From Fimousia sp045616445 (GTDB taxonomy: Bacteria; Bacillota; Clostridia; Lachnospirales; Lachnospiraceae): 64,000 bases of DNA. Position numbers and translations under genes: made by a program. The stretch is from positions 6,244 through 70,243 of the forward strand of contig JAZLGR010000014.1 of assembly GCA_045616445.1 (NCBI GenBank). The letters run 5' to 3'. The notes below the pieces were generated by a model, which did no database searches, was not told where the DNA came from, and saw nothing but the letters and a program-made list of their open reading frames with translations. Numbering within the stretch: position 1 is the first letter of the stretch; each line of letters opens with the position of its first letter. Positions 22,602 to 31,981 of this stretch are shown one piece after another.

Positions 22602-25600
22602 ATGAAAAAGAATATATTACGAGTGGAATGGATGAGAGAGATTAAGACCTCTCTTCCAAGATTCTTCTCCATTCTCTTCCTGGTTATGCTGGGCGTTGCA
22701 TTCTTTTCCGGTATTCGCGCGACGGAGCCGGATATGCGACAGACCGCAGACAATCAGTATGACAGGGAACATTTTATGGATATCCGTATCCTATCCACCC
22801 TTGGACTGACCGATGAGGATGTGGATGCGGTGAAAAAAATAGAAGGCGTTGCTGATGTGGAGGGTGCCTATACCTATGATGTATTGATGGATATGGGTAA
22901 CAGTGAGACGACCATGAAGGTGTACAGCCTGACCAAGCGAATCAATGATATGAATCTGATGGAAGGTAAGATGCCGAAACAGCCAGGAGAATGTCTCATT
23001 GACCAGCGCTATGCGGAGACCTATAAGGTAAAGATTGGAGACGAACTGACAATTAAATCAGGGACGGAAGATAAGCTTACGGATACATTTGTCCGGGATA
23101 CCTTCCGTGTAACAGGATTTGCAACCTACAGCCAGTATCTGACCAGAGACCGTGGTACGACCACCATTGCCAATGGCAAGCTCTCCGGTTTTATCGCTGT
23201 GCCACCGGAAAGCTTTGATCTGGATGTATTCACAGATCTATATATTATCGTGGAGGGTGCGAAGGACCTGATCGTCTACACGGATGCTTATGATGACTGC
23301 GTGGAGGCAGTGACAAAGCGTCTGGAAGATATTGAAGAAGAACGAACCTCTGTCCGCTACGAAAAGATTCGAAGCGATGCCGAAGAGGAAATCAAAAAGG
23401 CAGAGAAAAAATATAAAAAAGAAAAGAAGAAGACCAATAAGAAGCTTGCAGATGCAAAAGAGGAGCTTGCAGATGCCAAGCAGAAGATGATTGACGGCCG
23501 TAAGGAACTGGAAGACTCAGAAAAACAGTTGAAATCTGCAGAAAAACAGCTGGCAGCCGGAATGACCAAACTCGAATCCGGGGAGAAGAAATACGAAGAA
23601 GGCCGCAAAGCCTACGAAGCAGGAATTGCTGAGCTGAAAGAGAACGAAAAACAGCTGGCAGATTCAAAGGATCAGTTAGAAGCTGCCTGTGATTCCATGG
23701 GAATTACACTGGATATGCTGACACCAGACTTTGGAGAGCTCTATGAGGGGTATCAGCAGTATCTGCAGGGCATGAAGCAGATTGAAGCAGGCAAGAAGGA
23801 GCTTCGGGCTTCAGGTAAGACCCTGAATCAAACCAAAGCCAAGCTGAATCAGGCAAAAGCCGAGATGAAAGCGTCCGAAAAGGATATCAAGGATGGCTGG
23901 CAGAAGGTTTATGATGGATATAAAGAGCTTGATGATGCGCAGGTCAAGTATGACGATGGTGTCAAGGATTACGAGAAAGGGCAGAAGAAGGCAAAGAAAG
24001 CCTTTAAGAAGGCTGAGAAAAAGATTGCCAAAGCCAAGAAAGACCTGCACAAGTTAGAAAAGGGCAAATGGTACGTCTTAGACCGCAACAAGATCCAGTC
24101 TTATGTGGAATATGGACAGGATTCCGATCGTATTGGTGCAGTGGGCACCGTATTCCCGATGATCTTCTTCCTGGTGGCTGCGTTGGTCAGCTTAACGACC
24201 ATGACCCGTATGGTGGACACAGAGAGAACCCAAATGGGAACAAAAAAAGCCCTGGGATACAGCAAGGGACAGATTATTGGCAAATATATGATCTATGCAG
24301 GACTGGCAACGGCCATCGGAAGCGTCATTGGTTTCCTGGTTGGTGAGAAGGTTCTGCCGATCGTCATCATCAATGCATATGGCATGATGTATATCGGAAT
24401 TCATGAGATTGTGGCACCTTATCGATTTGGACTGGCTGCCATTGCAGCAGGATTATCCTTTGTAATCACATTAGGTGCAACCTTCCTTTCCTCTTACCGT
24501 GCACTCCATGAGGTACCTGCGGGACTGATGCGTCCGGAAGCACCAAAGGAAGGAAAGCGAGTATTTTTAGAACATATTCCATTTGTATGGAAACGGATCA
24601 GCTTCTCCTGGAAGTCCTCCATCCGCAATTTATTCCGTTATAAGAAGCGATTCCTTATGACCATGTTTGGCATTGGGGGAAGTATGGCACTTCTCCTCGT
24701 GGGCTATGGACTGATGGATTCCATTTCCGCAGTAACGGATAATCAGTATAAAACCATCAGGATTTATGATGGTGCAGTTGCATTTGACGAGGATGATGAG
24801 ACGCTGTATGACCACATGGGAGAGGTGCTTGCCCTCACCCAGGTGAAATCAGGAACCAAAGTGCGTGAAAACTCCATTGACATTGAGAATGAGAATGGAA
24901 CGAGAGCCGGATTCCTCATGGTGCCGGAAGATCAGGATGCCTTAAAGGAATATATCGTCTTCCGTGACCGTGAATCAGGCGATGGAGAAGCACTGGGTGA
25001 TGACGAAATCATCGTCACCGAAAAAATATGTAAAATGTTAGACATTTCTCCTGGCGATGAGATTACCATCAAGGAAGGAGAGACCAAAAAGGTGAAGGCC
25101 CGTGTGGGCGCTGTGACAGAAAATTATATCAACCATTATGTATATATGTCACCAAAGCTCTATGAACAGCTTTATCAGAAGACACCAGTTTACAATGAGC
25201 TGCTCATCAGCCTGACAAAGAATACCCAGAAGCAGGAGGATCTCCTTGCTACCAAGACACTGACTATGGACGGTGTGGATTCCATTTCCTTTACCTCAAC
25301 TGCACAGAATGAGATGGCAGATATGCTGGGTAATCTGGATTTGGTAATATATATTCTGATCTTTGCAGCCGGCCTGTTATCTTTTGTAGTATTATATAAT
25401 CTGAACAATATCAATATTGAAGAACGAAGAAGAGAGCTGGCAACGATCAAGGTGCTCGGTTTCTACCAGAGCGAGCTTGCCATGTATGTGTACCGTGAAA
25501 ATGTGATCCTAACCCTTTTCGGGGAAGTGGCTGGATTCTTCCTTGGTATCGCCCTTCACCGGTATGTGATCCTAACCTGTGAAATTGATACCCTCATGTT

Positions 25601-25736
25601 CGGCAGAATGATCTCTGTTAAGAGCTATGTGATCTCTGCACTGCTTACCTTCCTCTTCTCTGTGATTGTCAATGTGGTGATGTATTTTAAACTCCACGGA
25701 ATTGACATGGTGGAATCCTTAAAGAGTGTGGAATAG
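22602..25736 (+). CDS. FtsX-like ABC permease with long extracellular coiled coil
   Basis: The 1044-residue protein has one N-terminal membrane segment (about 17-37) and a MacB-type extracellular region that holds a very long Lys/Glu/Ala coiled coil (about 255-490). An FtsX core follows (about 515-640, with FFLVAALVSLTTMTRM), then a second N-segment near 690, another extracellular domain, and a second FtsX core (about 905-1040, with LNNINIEERRRELATIKVLG). Such permeases act as mechanotransducers or export lipids, peptides or antibiotics. The substrate is not readable. Upstream ATPase and WYL genes complete the unit. Confidence 0.88.
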   Translation: MKKNILRVEWMREIKTSLPRFFSILFLVMLGVAFFSGIRATEPDMRQTADNQYDREHFMDIRILSTLGLTDEDVDAVKKIEGVADVEGAYTYDVLMDMGNSETTMKVYSLTKRINDMNLMEGKMPKQPGECLIDQRYAETYKVKIGDELTIKSGTEDKLTDTFVRDTFRVTGFATYSQYLTRDRGTTTIANGKLSGFIAVPPESFDLDVFTDLYIIVEGAKDLIVYTDAYDDCVEAVTKRLEDIEEERTSVRYEKIRSDAEEEIKKAEKKYKKEKKKTNKKLADAKEELADAKQKMIDGRKELEDSEKQLKSAEKQLAAGMTKLESGEKKYEEGRKAYEAGIAELKENEKQLADSKDQLEAACDSMGITLDMLTPDFGELYEGYQQYLQGMKQIEAGKKELRASGKTLNQTKAKLNQAKAEMKASEKDIKDGWQKVYDGYKELDDAQVKYDDGVKDYEKGQKKAKKAFKKAEKKIAKAKKDLHKLEKGKWYVLDRNKIQSYVEYGQDSDRIGAVGTVFPMIFFLVAALVSLTTMTRMVDTERTQMGTKKALGYSKGQIIGKYMIYAGLATAIGSVIGFLVGEKVLPIVIINAYGMMYIGIHEIVAPYRFGLAAIAAGLSFVITLGATFLSSYRALHEVPAGLMRPEAPKEGKRVFLEHIPFVWKRISFSWKSSIRNLFRYKKRFLMTMFGIGGSMALLLVGYGLMDSISAVTDNQYKTIRIYDGAVAFDEDDETLYDHMGEVLALTQVKSGTKVRENSIDIENENGTRAGFLMVPEDQDALKEYIVFRDRESGDGEALGDDEIIVTEKICKMLDISPGDEITIKEGETKKVKARVGAVTENYINHYVYMSPKLYEQLYQKTPVYNELLISLTKNTQKQEDLLATKTLTMDGVDSISFTSTAQNEMADMLGNLDLVIYILIFAAGLLSFVVLYNLNNINIEERRRELATIKVLGFYQSELAMYVYRENVILTLFGEVAGFFLGIALHRYVILTCEIDTLMFGRMISVKSYVISALLTFLFSVIVNVVMYFKLHGIDMVESLKSVE

Positions 25737-25760
25737 AAGAAAGGTTTTATGGTATAATAA

Positions 25761-27077
25761 ATGGAATATTTATTTCGCTTAAAAGATAGAAATACAGATA
25801 TAAAAACAGAAATTATGGCAGGACTTACCACATACCTTTCCATGATCTACGTCTTCAGTATCATCGTAGCCATGATGAGGGATGCAGGCGTTCCAGAGAA
25901 TGCAGCCTATACCTCTGTCCTGTTAGCAGCAGGTCTTGGCAGTATCATCATGGGACTTCTTGCCAACTATCCGGTTGGGTTAGCCCCTAGTCTTGGCGTT
26001 ACCGTGCTGTTCTCCTCCACTCTTTGCGGGCGTATGGGCTACAGCTGGCAGGCAGGGCTTTGTGCAGTGTTTGTGGAAGGGGTCATCTTCCTTCTGATTG
26101 CCTATACCGGCATTCGAAAGGCCATTATGGACGCCATTCCGCCCCATTTGAAGACAGCAATCAGCTGTGGTATCGGCTTTCTGCTTACCTTTATCGGATT
26201 GAAGAACTGTGGCATCATTGTTTCCAATGAACAGAATCTGGTGGGACTGGGACATATGTTTTCACCAAGGGTGATGGTCTCCCTCTTTGGAATTATCATT
26301 CTGCTGGGATTAGTCCTTCAAAAGATTCGTTTTGGTATGGTAATCGGTATGGTCATTACCGCATTGATGGGGATTCTTGCAGGAACACTCTATCCGGATC
26401 CGAATCTTCCGGCGATTACAACCGGCGTGGTTGTATTACAGGCTTCCGGAAGCAGCTTTGGTGCACTGGTTTCCGGCTTTAAGGAGTTATTCTCCTCTTT
26501 TAATGTATTGCTTGTTCTTTTTTCTGTATTATTTGTAGACTTTTTTGATACAACCGGTACCCTCCTGGCAATTATTTACCGAACCAAGCTGCCAACGGTC
26601 AATGGAGAACCGGAAAAATTAAATCGAGCACTGACAGCGGATGCCTTAGGCTCCATTGTAGGTGCAGTTTTGGGGGCGCCATCCGTAAGCTCCTACGTAG
26701 AATCTGAAAGTGGGATTGAAAGCGGTGGTAGAACGGGTCTGACCGCAGTTACCACAGGAATCTTATTCATTGCATCCATTTTCCTCTTCCCGATTTTTTC
26801 ACTGATGACTACTTCTGTTACCTCTCCGGTATTGATCATCGTTGGATCCATGATGATTCTTCGATTTGGAGATATCAACTGGAAGGATTACAGTGAAGGC
26901 GTATCAGCCTTTGTAACAGTTATTATGATGATCTTAACCTTTTCCATTGCCGATGGAATTGCCTTTGGATTTATCATTTACGGGCTGACTGCTGTTTTTA
27001 CAAAGCGATTCAGGGAAGTTTCCCCATTGATGTGGATTATGATGGGATTATTTGCCTTATACTTCCTGATGATATAA
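25761..27077 (+). CDS. NCS2 family purine permease (AzgA/PbuG-like)
   Basis: The 438-residue protein has 12 or more hydrophobic segments and AzgA-type motifs: FRLKDRNTDIKTEIMAGLTT at the N-terminus, the half-helix NYPVGLAPSLGVTV, and FVDFFDTTGTL with SYVESESGIESGGRTGL in the C-half. This family takes up hypoxanthine, guanine or adenine with protons. The start has no Shine-Dalgarno at normal distance. A near-perfect extended -10 (TGgTATAAT, 25750-25758) ends 2 nt before the ATG, and a two-codon frame ATG GTA TAA sits at 25749-25757 in the same frame. How translation starts is therefore unclear. Confidence 0.88.
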   Translation: MEYLFRLKDRNTDIKTEIMAGLTTYLSMIYVFSIIVAMMRDAGVPENAAYTSVLLAAGLGSIIMGLLANYPVGLAPSLGVTVLFSSTLCGRMGYSWQAGLCAVFVEGVIFLLIAYTGIRKAIMDAIPPHLKTAISCGIGFLLTFIGLKNCGIIVSNEQNLVGLGHMFSPRVMVSLFGIIILLGLVLQKIRFGMVIGMVITALMGILAGTLYPDPNLPAITTGVVVLQASGSSFGALVSGFKELFSSFNVLLVLFSVLFVDFFDTTGTLLAIIYRTKLPTVNGEPEKLNRALTADALGSIVGAVLGAPSVSSYVESESGIESGGRTGLTAVTTGILFIASIFLFPIFSLMTTSVTSPVLIIVGSMMILRFGDINWKDYSEGVSAFVTVIMMILTFSIADGIAFGFIIYGLTAVFTKRFREVSPLMWIMMGLFALYFLMI

Positions 27078-27089
27078 AGGAGGATGATC

Positions 27090-28127
27090 ATGGCAGTTCT
27101 TACAAGAATTTATGATGAACAGACCTGGGAAGAACGATTGCAGAAAAATGAAGTGGACAGGCTTGCAAAACTCTGTCACAGGCTGAATCTCCATCAAGAA
27201 TGGGTTAGTTCCAATCAGGATTATCCTGCTTTTTTAGAAAGCTGGTTTCTGGCACATTACAGAGCATTTCTGTTATTGTTATCTAAGCATGAGTTAGAGC
27301 TTCTGCTTCGTATCTGGAACTGGAATGATACGATTGATTATAGTGAGATTAATCAGGAACATCTTGTTCGATTAGAAGAACTTGGATTGATTCGTTTTTC
27401 CTATCAGGAAAAAACTGTTAAGATCAATAGGGAGGCAGAACAGAATTTATATTTTTATTTAAAGAGCAAATCCTCTAAGAATACGATGGAAGCATTCCAG
27501 CGTTTAGAGTATGCAATAAAGGGTATCTTGTATCAATGTGGAATCATATCCTTCTCCGCTATGTACGAGATACTAAAAGATGGTCCAGTTTCGATTACGC
27601 CCCAGTTTTTAAGAGCATTCTCTGTTGGAAGAATGGCGTTATGGGGTTTTGCCACTGTCTTACAGAGTAGCCAGGGAGAATTTCTTCTGGAAGGCTCCAA
27701 TGTAAGAGAGTGTCAGCATGTCTTAGAAAGAAGGAGAAGTCATCGACTGGATTATCCAAAACTTTCCTTCGAGAGCATGGAATTGCTGGGCAGGCTTTGT
27801 GGTGTTGGCAGATGGAAAGGTGTTCCGGAGATGTATCGTTGGTTTCGATATACCATCCTTAAGGATCAGGACAAGGACGGTACTACCACAGCCGTATTCC
27901 TCGGGGTTATCCTGATGTTTCTACAGAATGGGCACTCTGTAAAATATGTGATGGATAAGATTCAGGAGAAGATTCCATCGATTCCGGAAGAAGAGAGAGG
28001 ACAATTGGAAAAGCTTTTACGTCTTATGGTTAACTATATCCCACTTTACGAGTTAAAGGGGCATACCTTGGCAGAAGTAAGGCCAATTCACGATGGCTTT
28101 ACTGTTGTTTCAGGTGGAAAAGAATAA
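27090..28127 (+). CDS. protein of unknown function
   Basis: I do not recognise this 345-residue protein. It is soluble, without a signal peptide or membrane span, and rich in Leu, Glu and Arg. It looks all-helical in the first half, including LLLLSKHELELLLRIWNW and a YFYLKSKSSKNTMEAF stretch, with no metal or nucleotide motif. The region LEELGLIRFSYQEKTVKI resembles a winged-helix segment, so DNA or protein binding is possible (inference only). The start at 27090 is chosen because AAAGGAGG lies 6 nt before it; ATG 27084 abuts the site. It lies between the purine permease and the two-component system, in one likely operon. Confidence 0.6.
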   Translation: MAVLTRIYDEQTWEERLQKNEVDRLAKLCHRLNLHQEWVSSNQDYPAFLESWFLAHYRAFLLLLSKHELELLLRIWNWNDTIDYSEINQEHLVRLEELGLIRFSYQEKTVKINREAEQNLYFYLKSKSSKNTMEAFQRLEYAIKGILYQCGIISFSAMYEILKDGPVSITPQFLRAFSVGRMALWGFATVLQSSQGEFLLEGSNVRECQHVLERRRSHRLDYPKLSFESMELLGRLCGVGRWKGVPEMYRWFRYTILKDQDKDGTTTAVFLGVILMFLQNGHSVKYVMDKIQEKIPSIPEEERGQLEKLLRLMVNYIPLYELKGHTLAEVRPIHDGFTVVSGGKE

Positions 28128-28149
28128 TAATTCCGAAAAGGAGAGACTT

Positions 28150-28851
28150 ATGAGCACGAAAATTTTAGTTGTCGACGATGAGAAAGAAATTGCCGATTTT
28201 ATCGAGCTATATTTGAGAAATGAGAATTACGAAGTGTTCAAGTTCTATAATGGACGGGACGCATTAGACTGTGTGGATCGGGAGACGATTGATCTGGCAA
28301 TCTTAGATGTGATGCTGCCGGATATCGATGGGTTCATGATCCTCAACGAAATACGAAAAACACACAATTTCCCAATTGTGATGCTGACTGCGAAGACCGG
28401 ATCCATGGACAAGATCAATGGACTGACCCTCGGAGCAGATGATTATATTGAAAAGCCATTTGAACCATTGGAACTGATGGCAAGGGTTAAGGCGCAGATT
28501 CGCCGCTATACCCGCTATAATGATCACAAACCGGATGCAATCAGCGATACACTTGAAATTGCCGGACTGGTACTCAATAAGAATACCCATCAGTGTACCT
28601 ACGGCGATGAAGATATTCCACTGACTCCACTGGAATTTAATATTCTCTGGATTTTGATCTGCGAGAAGGGACGTGTCATCAGTTCCGAGAATCTCTTTGA
28701 GCAGGTTTGGAAGGAGAAGTACTTTAAGAATAATAATAATACTGTCATGGTTCACATCAGACATCTTCGCGAAAAGCTTGGAAAGGCCATGGGCCACCGT
28801 GAACTGATCAAGACGGTCTGGGGAGTGGGGTATAAAATTGAAGATCAGTAA
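28150..28851 (+). CDS. OmpR/VanR-type response regulator
   Basis: The 233-residue regulator has a receiver domain (about 1-118; acidic pair Asp9-Asp10, phosphorylated Asp53 in LAILDVMLPDIDG, and the conserved Lys in YIEKPFEP) and a C-terminal winged helix (about 135-232, with LTPLEFNILWIL and VMVHIRHLREKLG). The sequence style resembles VanR. The start at 28150 is chosen over 28093 because AAAGGAGAG lies just before it and the domain begins there. The kinase gene overlaps its end by 14 nt. Confidence 0.93.
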   Translation: MSTKILVVDDEKEIADFIELYLRNENYEVFKFYNGRDALDCVDRETIDLAILDVMLPDIDGFMILNEIRKTHNFPIVMLTAKTGSMDKINGLTLGADDYIEKPFEPLELMARVKAQIRRYTRYNDHKPDAISDTLEIAGLVLNKNTHQCTYGDEDIPLTPLEFNILWILICEKGRVISSENLFEQVWKEKYFKNNNNTVMVHIRHLREKLGKAMGHRELIKTVWGVGYKIEDQ

Positions 28852-29989
28852 GAAGAAAAGAAGCAAGAAATACCGTGCGCTGAAATTCAAGATTATGCTA
28901 CGAACCATGGGATTTACTGCCATTATCGGCATCATTGTATGCCTGATCTATTCGCTGCTCATTGACGGGGTACTGCAGGAACCCTTTGCGGATATTATGG
29001 TAAGTTTTTTCCAGAAGCTTAATATGGATGAGATGACTGCGATCATGGTATATCGAACCATCTTCTGGAAGCATAAATCCATGATTTTAACCATCTTCTT
29101 CATTGGTCTCTATCTGATCAGCTTCTACCTGGGACTTTCCGAATTCACGGATTATCTCAACGAGGTAGGGAAAGGCGTAGATCAGATTCTGGAGAATGGA
29201 GCAGAGCGGATTTCTCTCTCCACAGAGCTGCTTCCAATTGAGAACCGATTGAATGAGATTAAGAATGAGTTGATGGTGAAGCAGTATGCGGCCATTCAGA
29301 GTGAGCAGAAGAAGAATGATCTGGTTGTCTACCTGGCTCACGACTTAAAGACTCCGCTGACTTCCATTATTGCATATTTAAGCCTTTTAGATGAGGCACC
29401 AGATATGCCGCTGGAGCAGAGGGCACGCTACACCAACATTTCCTTAGAAAAGGCGAAACGCCTTGGGGAACTAATCAACGAATTCTTCGAAATAACCAGA
29501 TATAACCTGTCGAATATCGCCCTAGAGAAGCAGATGATCTCACTGAATATGCTTTTCGACCAGCTGGTGGATGAATTCTATCCGGTGTTTGAAGAAAAGC
29601 AGATGGAATGTCTCGTGGATATTCAGGAGGACATTGAGCTTTTTGTGGATGCGGAGCGCATGGCAAGGGTATTTGACAATCTATTCAGGAATGCAATATC
29701 GTACAGCTATCCAGGAACGCCGATTGAGGTGAAAGCGGGAATCATGGATAAGGAAGTACGTATTACAGTACGCAATCAGGGAAAAGAGATTGCGGAACAT
29801 AAATTAAACCACTTATTTGAAAAATTTTATCGTCTGGACGAATCCCGTTCTTCCAATACCGGAGGCGCAGGCCTGGGACTGGCCATTGCCAAAGAGATTG
29901 TAGAGCTCCACGGGGGCACCATTCAGGCGACGAGTAATGAGACGTATACGGAATTTCTGGTGATTCTTCCGTATACAGGGGTAAACTAA
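28838..29989 (+). CDS. VanS-like sensor histidine kinase
   Basis: The 383-residue kinase starts at TTG 28838 with GGGAGTGGGG 7 nt upstream. It has two membrane segments (about 24-42 and 82-100) with a short extracellular loop of about 40 residues. The dimerisation domain follows with the phospho-acceptor His168 in LAHDLKTPLTSI, then the ATPase domain with FDNLFRNAISYS (N box) and GGAGLGLAIAKEIVELHGG (G2). The NDLVVYLAHDLKTPLTS stretch is typical of VanS-like kinases. No van resistance genes lie in the window, so the signal is likely envelope stress of another kind. It forms a pair with the regulator upstream. Confidence 0.92.
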   Translation: MKISKKKRSKKYRALKFKIMLRTMGFTAIIGIIVCLIYSLLIDGVLQEPFADIMVSFFQKLNMDEMTAIMVYRTIFWKHKSMILTIFFIGLYLISFYLGLSEFTDYLNEVGKGVDQILENGAERISLSTELLPIENRLNEIKNELMVKQYAAIQSEQKKNDLVVYLAHDLKTPLTSIIAYLSLLDEAPDMPLEQRARYTNISLEKAKRLGELINEFFEITRYNLSNIALEKQMISLNMLFDQLVDEFYPVFEEKQMECLVDIQEDIELFVDAERMARVFDNLFRNAISYSYPGTPIEVKAGIMDKEVRITVRNQGKEIAEHKLNHLFEKFYRLDESRSSNTGGAGLGLAIAKEIVELHGGTIQATSNETYTEFLVILPYTGVN

Positions 29990-30006
29990 AAAAGGAGTGA
30001 ACGACG

Positions 30007-31656
30007 ATGAAAAGCACCTACATTATCGGACATAAGAATCCGGATACTGATTCCATCTGTTCTGCATTAGCATATGCGAACTTAAAGAACGAAATCAGTG
30101 AAAACAAATGCTACAAAGCAAAAAGACTTGGCGATGTTTCTTCCGAAACACAGTATGTATTAGACTACTTTGGCGTGAAAGCACCTCAGTATCTGACAGA
30201 TATCTACCCACGTATCATTGATATCCCATTAAACAAGGTTAATCCAATCGATGCCAAAACATCCTTAAAGAAGGCATGGGATCAGATGAGAGCGGAAGGT
30301 ATGGTAACATTACCAATCTTAAACGAAAACGAAACCTTAAAAGGTGTCATCACCGCATCCGACATCACATATTCTGACATGGATGTATATGATAACAAGG
30401 TTTTATCCAAAGCGAATACACCTTACAAAAACATCATCGAAACATTAGACGGTGAAATGGTTGTTGGTGACATCAACAGCTGCGTAGAAAGCGGTAAAGT
30501 ATTAGTTTCCGCTGCAAACCCTGACTTAATGGAAAAATTCATTGATCCAGGCGATACAGTAATCATGGGTAACCGTTACGATGCACAGTTCTGTTCCATC
30601 GAAGCAGGCGCTAAATTATTAATCGTTTGTATGGGCGCAGAAGTATCCCGTACAATCCAGGCTCTTGCCAATGAAAAAGGCTGTGATATCATCACAACAC
30701 CACATGATACATTCATTGCTTCCCGTCTGATTTCTCACTCTTTACCATGTGAATATTTCATGGCACCAGAAGAAAAACTGACATCCATTCTTACCAATGA
30801 ATTAGTAGAAAATGTTCAGGAATTAATGACAAAGACACGTTTCCGTTATTATCCTGTAATCAATATCCGCGATGGTAAATTCGCAGGTTTTGCTTCCCGT
30901 CGTCGTCTGTTAGATTACGAAAAGAGAAAAGTTATCTTAGTTGACCACAATGAAATCTCTCAGGCAGTAGATGGTATCGAAGAAGGAGAAATCCTTGAAA
31001 TCATCGACCACCACAAAATCGGTTCCCTCGAAACAATGGGACCAATCTACTTCCGTAACCAGCCAGTTGGATGTACCGGTACCATCGTTACTCAGATGTA
31101 CGATGAAAATGGTGTTGAAATCAGTAAGGCTATGGCAGGCTTATTAGTATCTGCAATCCTTTCCGATACTTTAGTATTCCGTTCTCCAACATGTACACCA
31201 CTTGACAAGATTACAGCGCAGCGTCTTGCTAAGATCGCTGAAATCGATATCGAAAGCTACGCAATGGATATGTTCAAGGCAGGCTCCGACTTAAGCGGCA
31301 AAACACCAAAAGAAATCTGTTTCCAGGATTTCAAGAAGTTCGCAGCTGGCGATATCAACTTCGGTGCTGGCCAGGTTAACTCCATGAGCGCAGTTGAAGT
31401 AGAAGAAATCAAAGATATGTTACTTCCTCATCTTGCAGAAATCGCTGCAGAACAGGGATTAGATCATATCTACATCATGATCACTAACATCTTAGAAGAA
31501 AGCACATTACTTATCATGGCTGGTGATGGTGCTGAAGCAGTTGTAGAAGCTGGATTCAAGAGAGAAGCAAAGGATGGCGCAAGCTACTTACCTGGCGTTG
31601 TGTCTCGTAAGAAGCAGCTGATCCCAAGTTTACTTCTTGCTTATCAGCAGGTGTAA
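30007..31656 (+). CDS. ppaC: CBS/DRTGG-type manganese-dependent inorganic pyrophosphatase (family II)
   Basis: The 549-residue protein hydrolyses pyrophosphate. It begins with the family II DHH motif GHKNPDTDSICSALAYA, later shows DHNE and IDHHKIG, and ends with the SRKKQ substrate motif. An insert (about 65-305) contains two CBS half-modules (one with MVTLPILNENETLKGVITASDI, split by a DRTGG domain) and makes the enzyme responsive to adenine nucleotides in relatives. Codon use is strongly biased, suggesting high expression. AAAGGAG precedes the ATG. Its last 34 coding bases are the outer part of a long inverted repeat. Confidence 0.93.
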   Translation: MKSTYIIGHKNPDTDSICSALAYANLKNEISENKCYKAKRLGDVSSETQYVLDYFGVKAPQYLTDIYPRIIDIPLNKVNPIDAKTSLKKAWDQMRAEGMVTLPILNENETLKGVITASDITYSDMDVYDNKVLSKANTPYKNIIETLDGEMVVGDINSCVESGKVLVSAANPDLMEKFIDPGDTVIMGNRYDAQFCSIEAGAKLLIVCMGAEVSRTIQALANEKGCDIITTPHDTFIASRLISHSLPCEYFMAPEEKLTSILTNELVENVQELMTKTRFRYYPVINIRDGKFAGFASRRRLLDYEKRKVILVDHNEISQAVDGIEEGEILEIIDHHKIGSLETMGPIYFRNQPVGCTGTIVTQMYDENGVEISKAMAGLLVSAILSDTLVFRSPTCTPLDKITAQRLAKIAEIDIESYAMDMFKAGSDLSGKTPKEICFQDFKKFAAGDINFGAGQVNSMSAVEVEEIKDMLLPHLAEIAAEQGLDHIYIMITNILEESTLLIMAGDGAEAVVEAGFKREAKDGASYLPGVVSRKKQLIPSLLLAYQQV

Positions 31657-31981
31657 ATTTTTAGAAGAGCGAATCTGACGGGTTCTTCTTCCTCTCAAAT
31701 AGAAAAACAGGAAAAGAGACGAAAGTCCTCTTCCCTTTGATTATTCCATCTGTGTTTTGAATACAGACAACAATAAAAAAGTGTTCATCATGATACGGAC
31801 TCTTTCAGGAGCCCGTCTCTGATGGACACTTTTTCGTTGTCTGCCAATCAAAACACAGACGTCATCAGGGAAGGGGACTTTCTGCTTTTCCAATTGTTTT
31901 TCTTTTGAAATCAGGAAGGAAGAACCTGTCAGATTCGCTCTAAGCAATTTACACCTGCAGGCAGGCAAAAGTAAACTTGGG
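31623..31981. repeat. long imperfect inverted repeat spanning the ppaC stop codon
   Basis: Left arm 31623-31802 and right arm 31809-31981 are reverse complements at most positions, with a 6-nt loop TTTCAG. Matches include CCCAAGTTTACTT, GCAGGTGTAAATT, GAGCGAATCTGAC, AGAAAAACA, CTGTGTTTTGA, CAGACAAC and AAAAAGTG, in order along both arms. The left arm starts within the last 34 bases of ppaC, so the right arm is an inverted copy of the gene's end. Transcribed, it would be a hairpin of about 360 nt at the 3' end of the ppaC message. I found no gene in 31657-32187. Confidence 0.85.
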
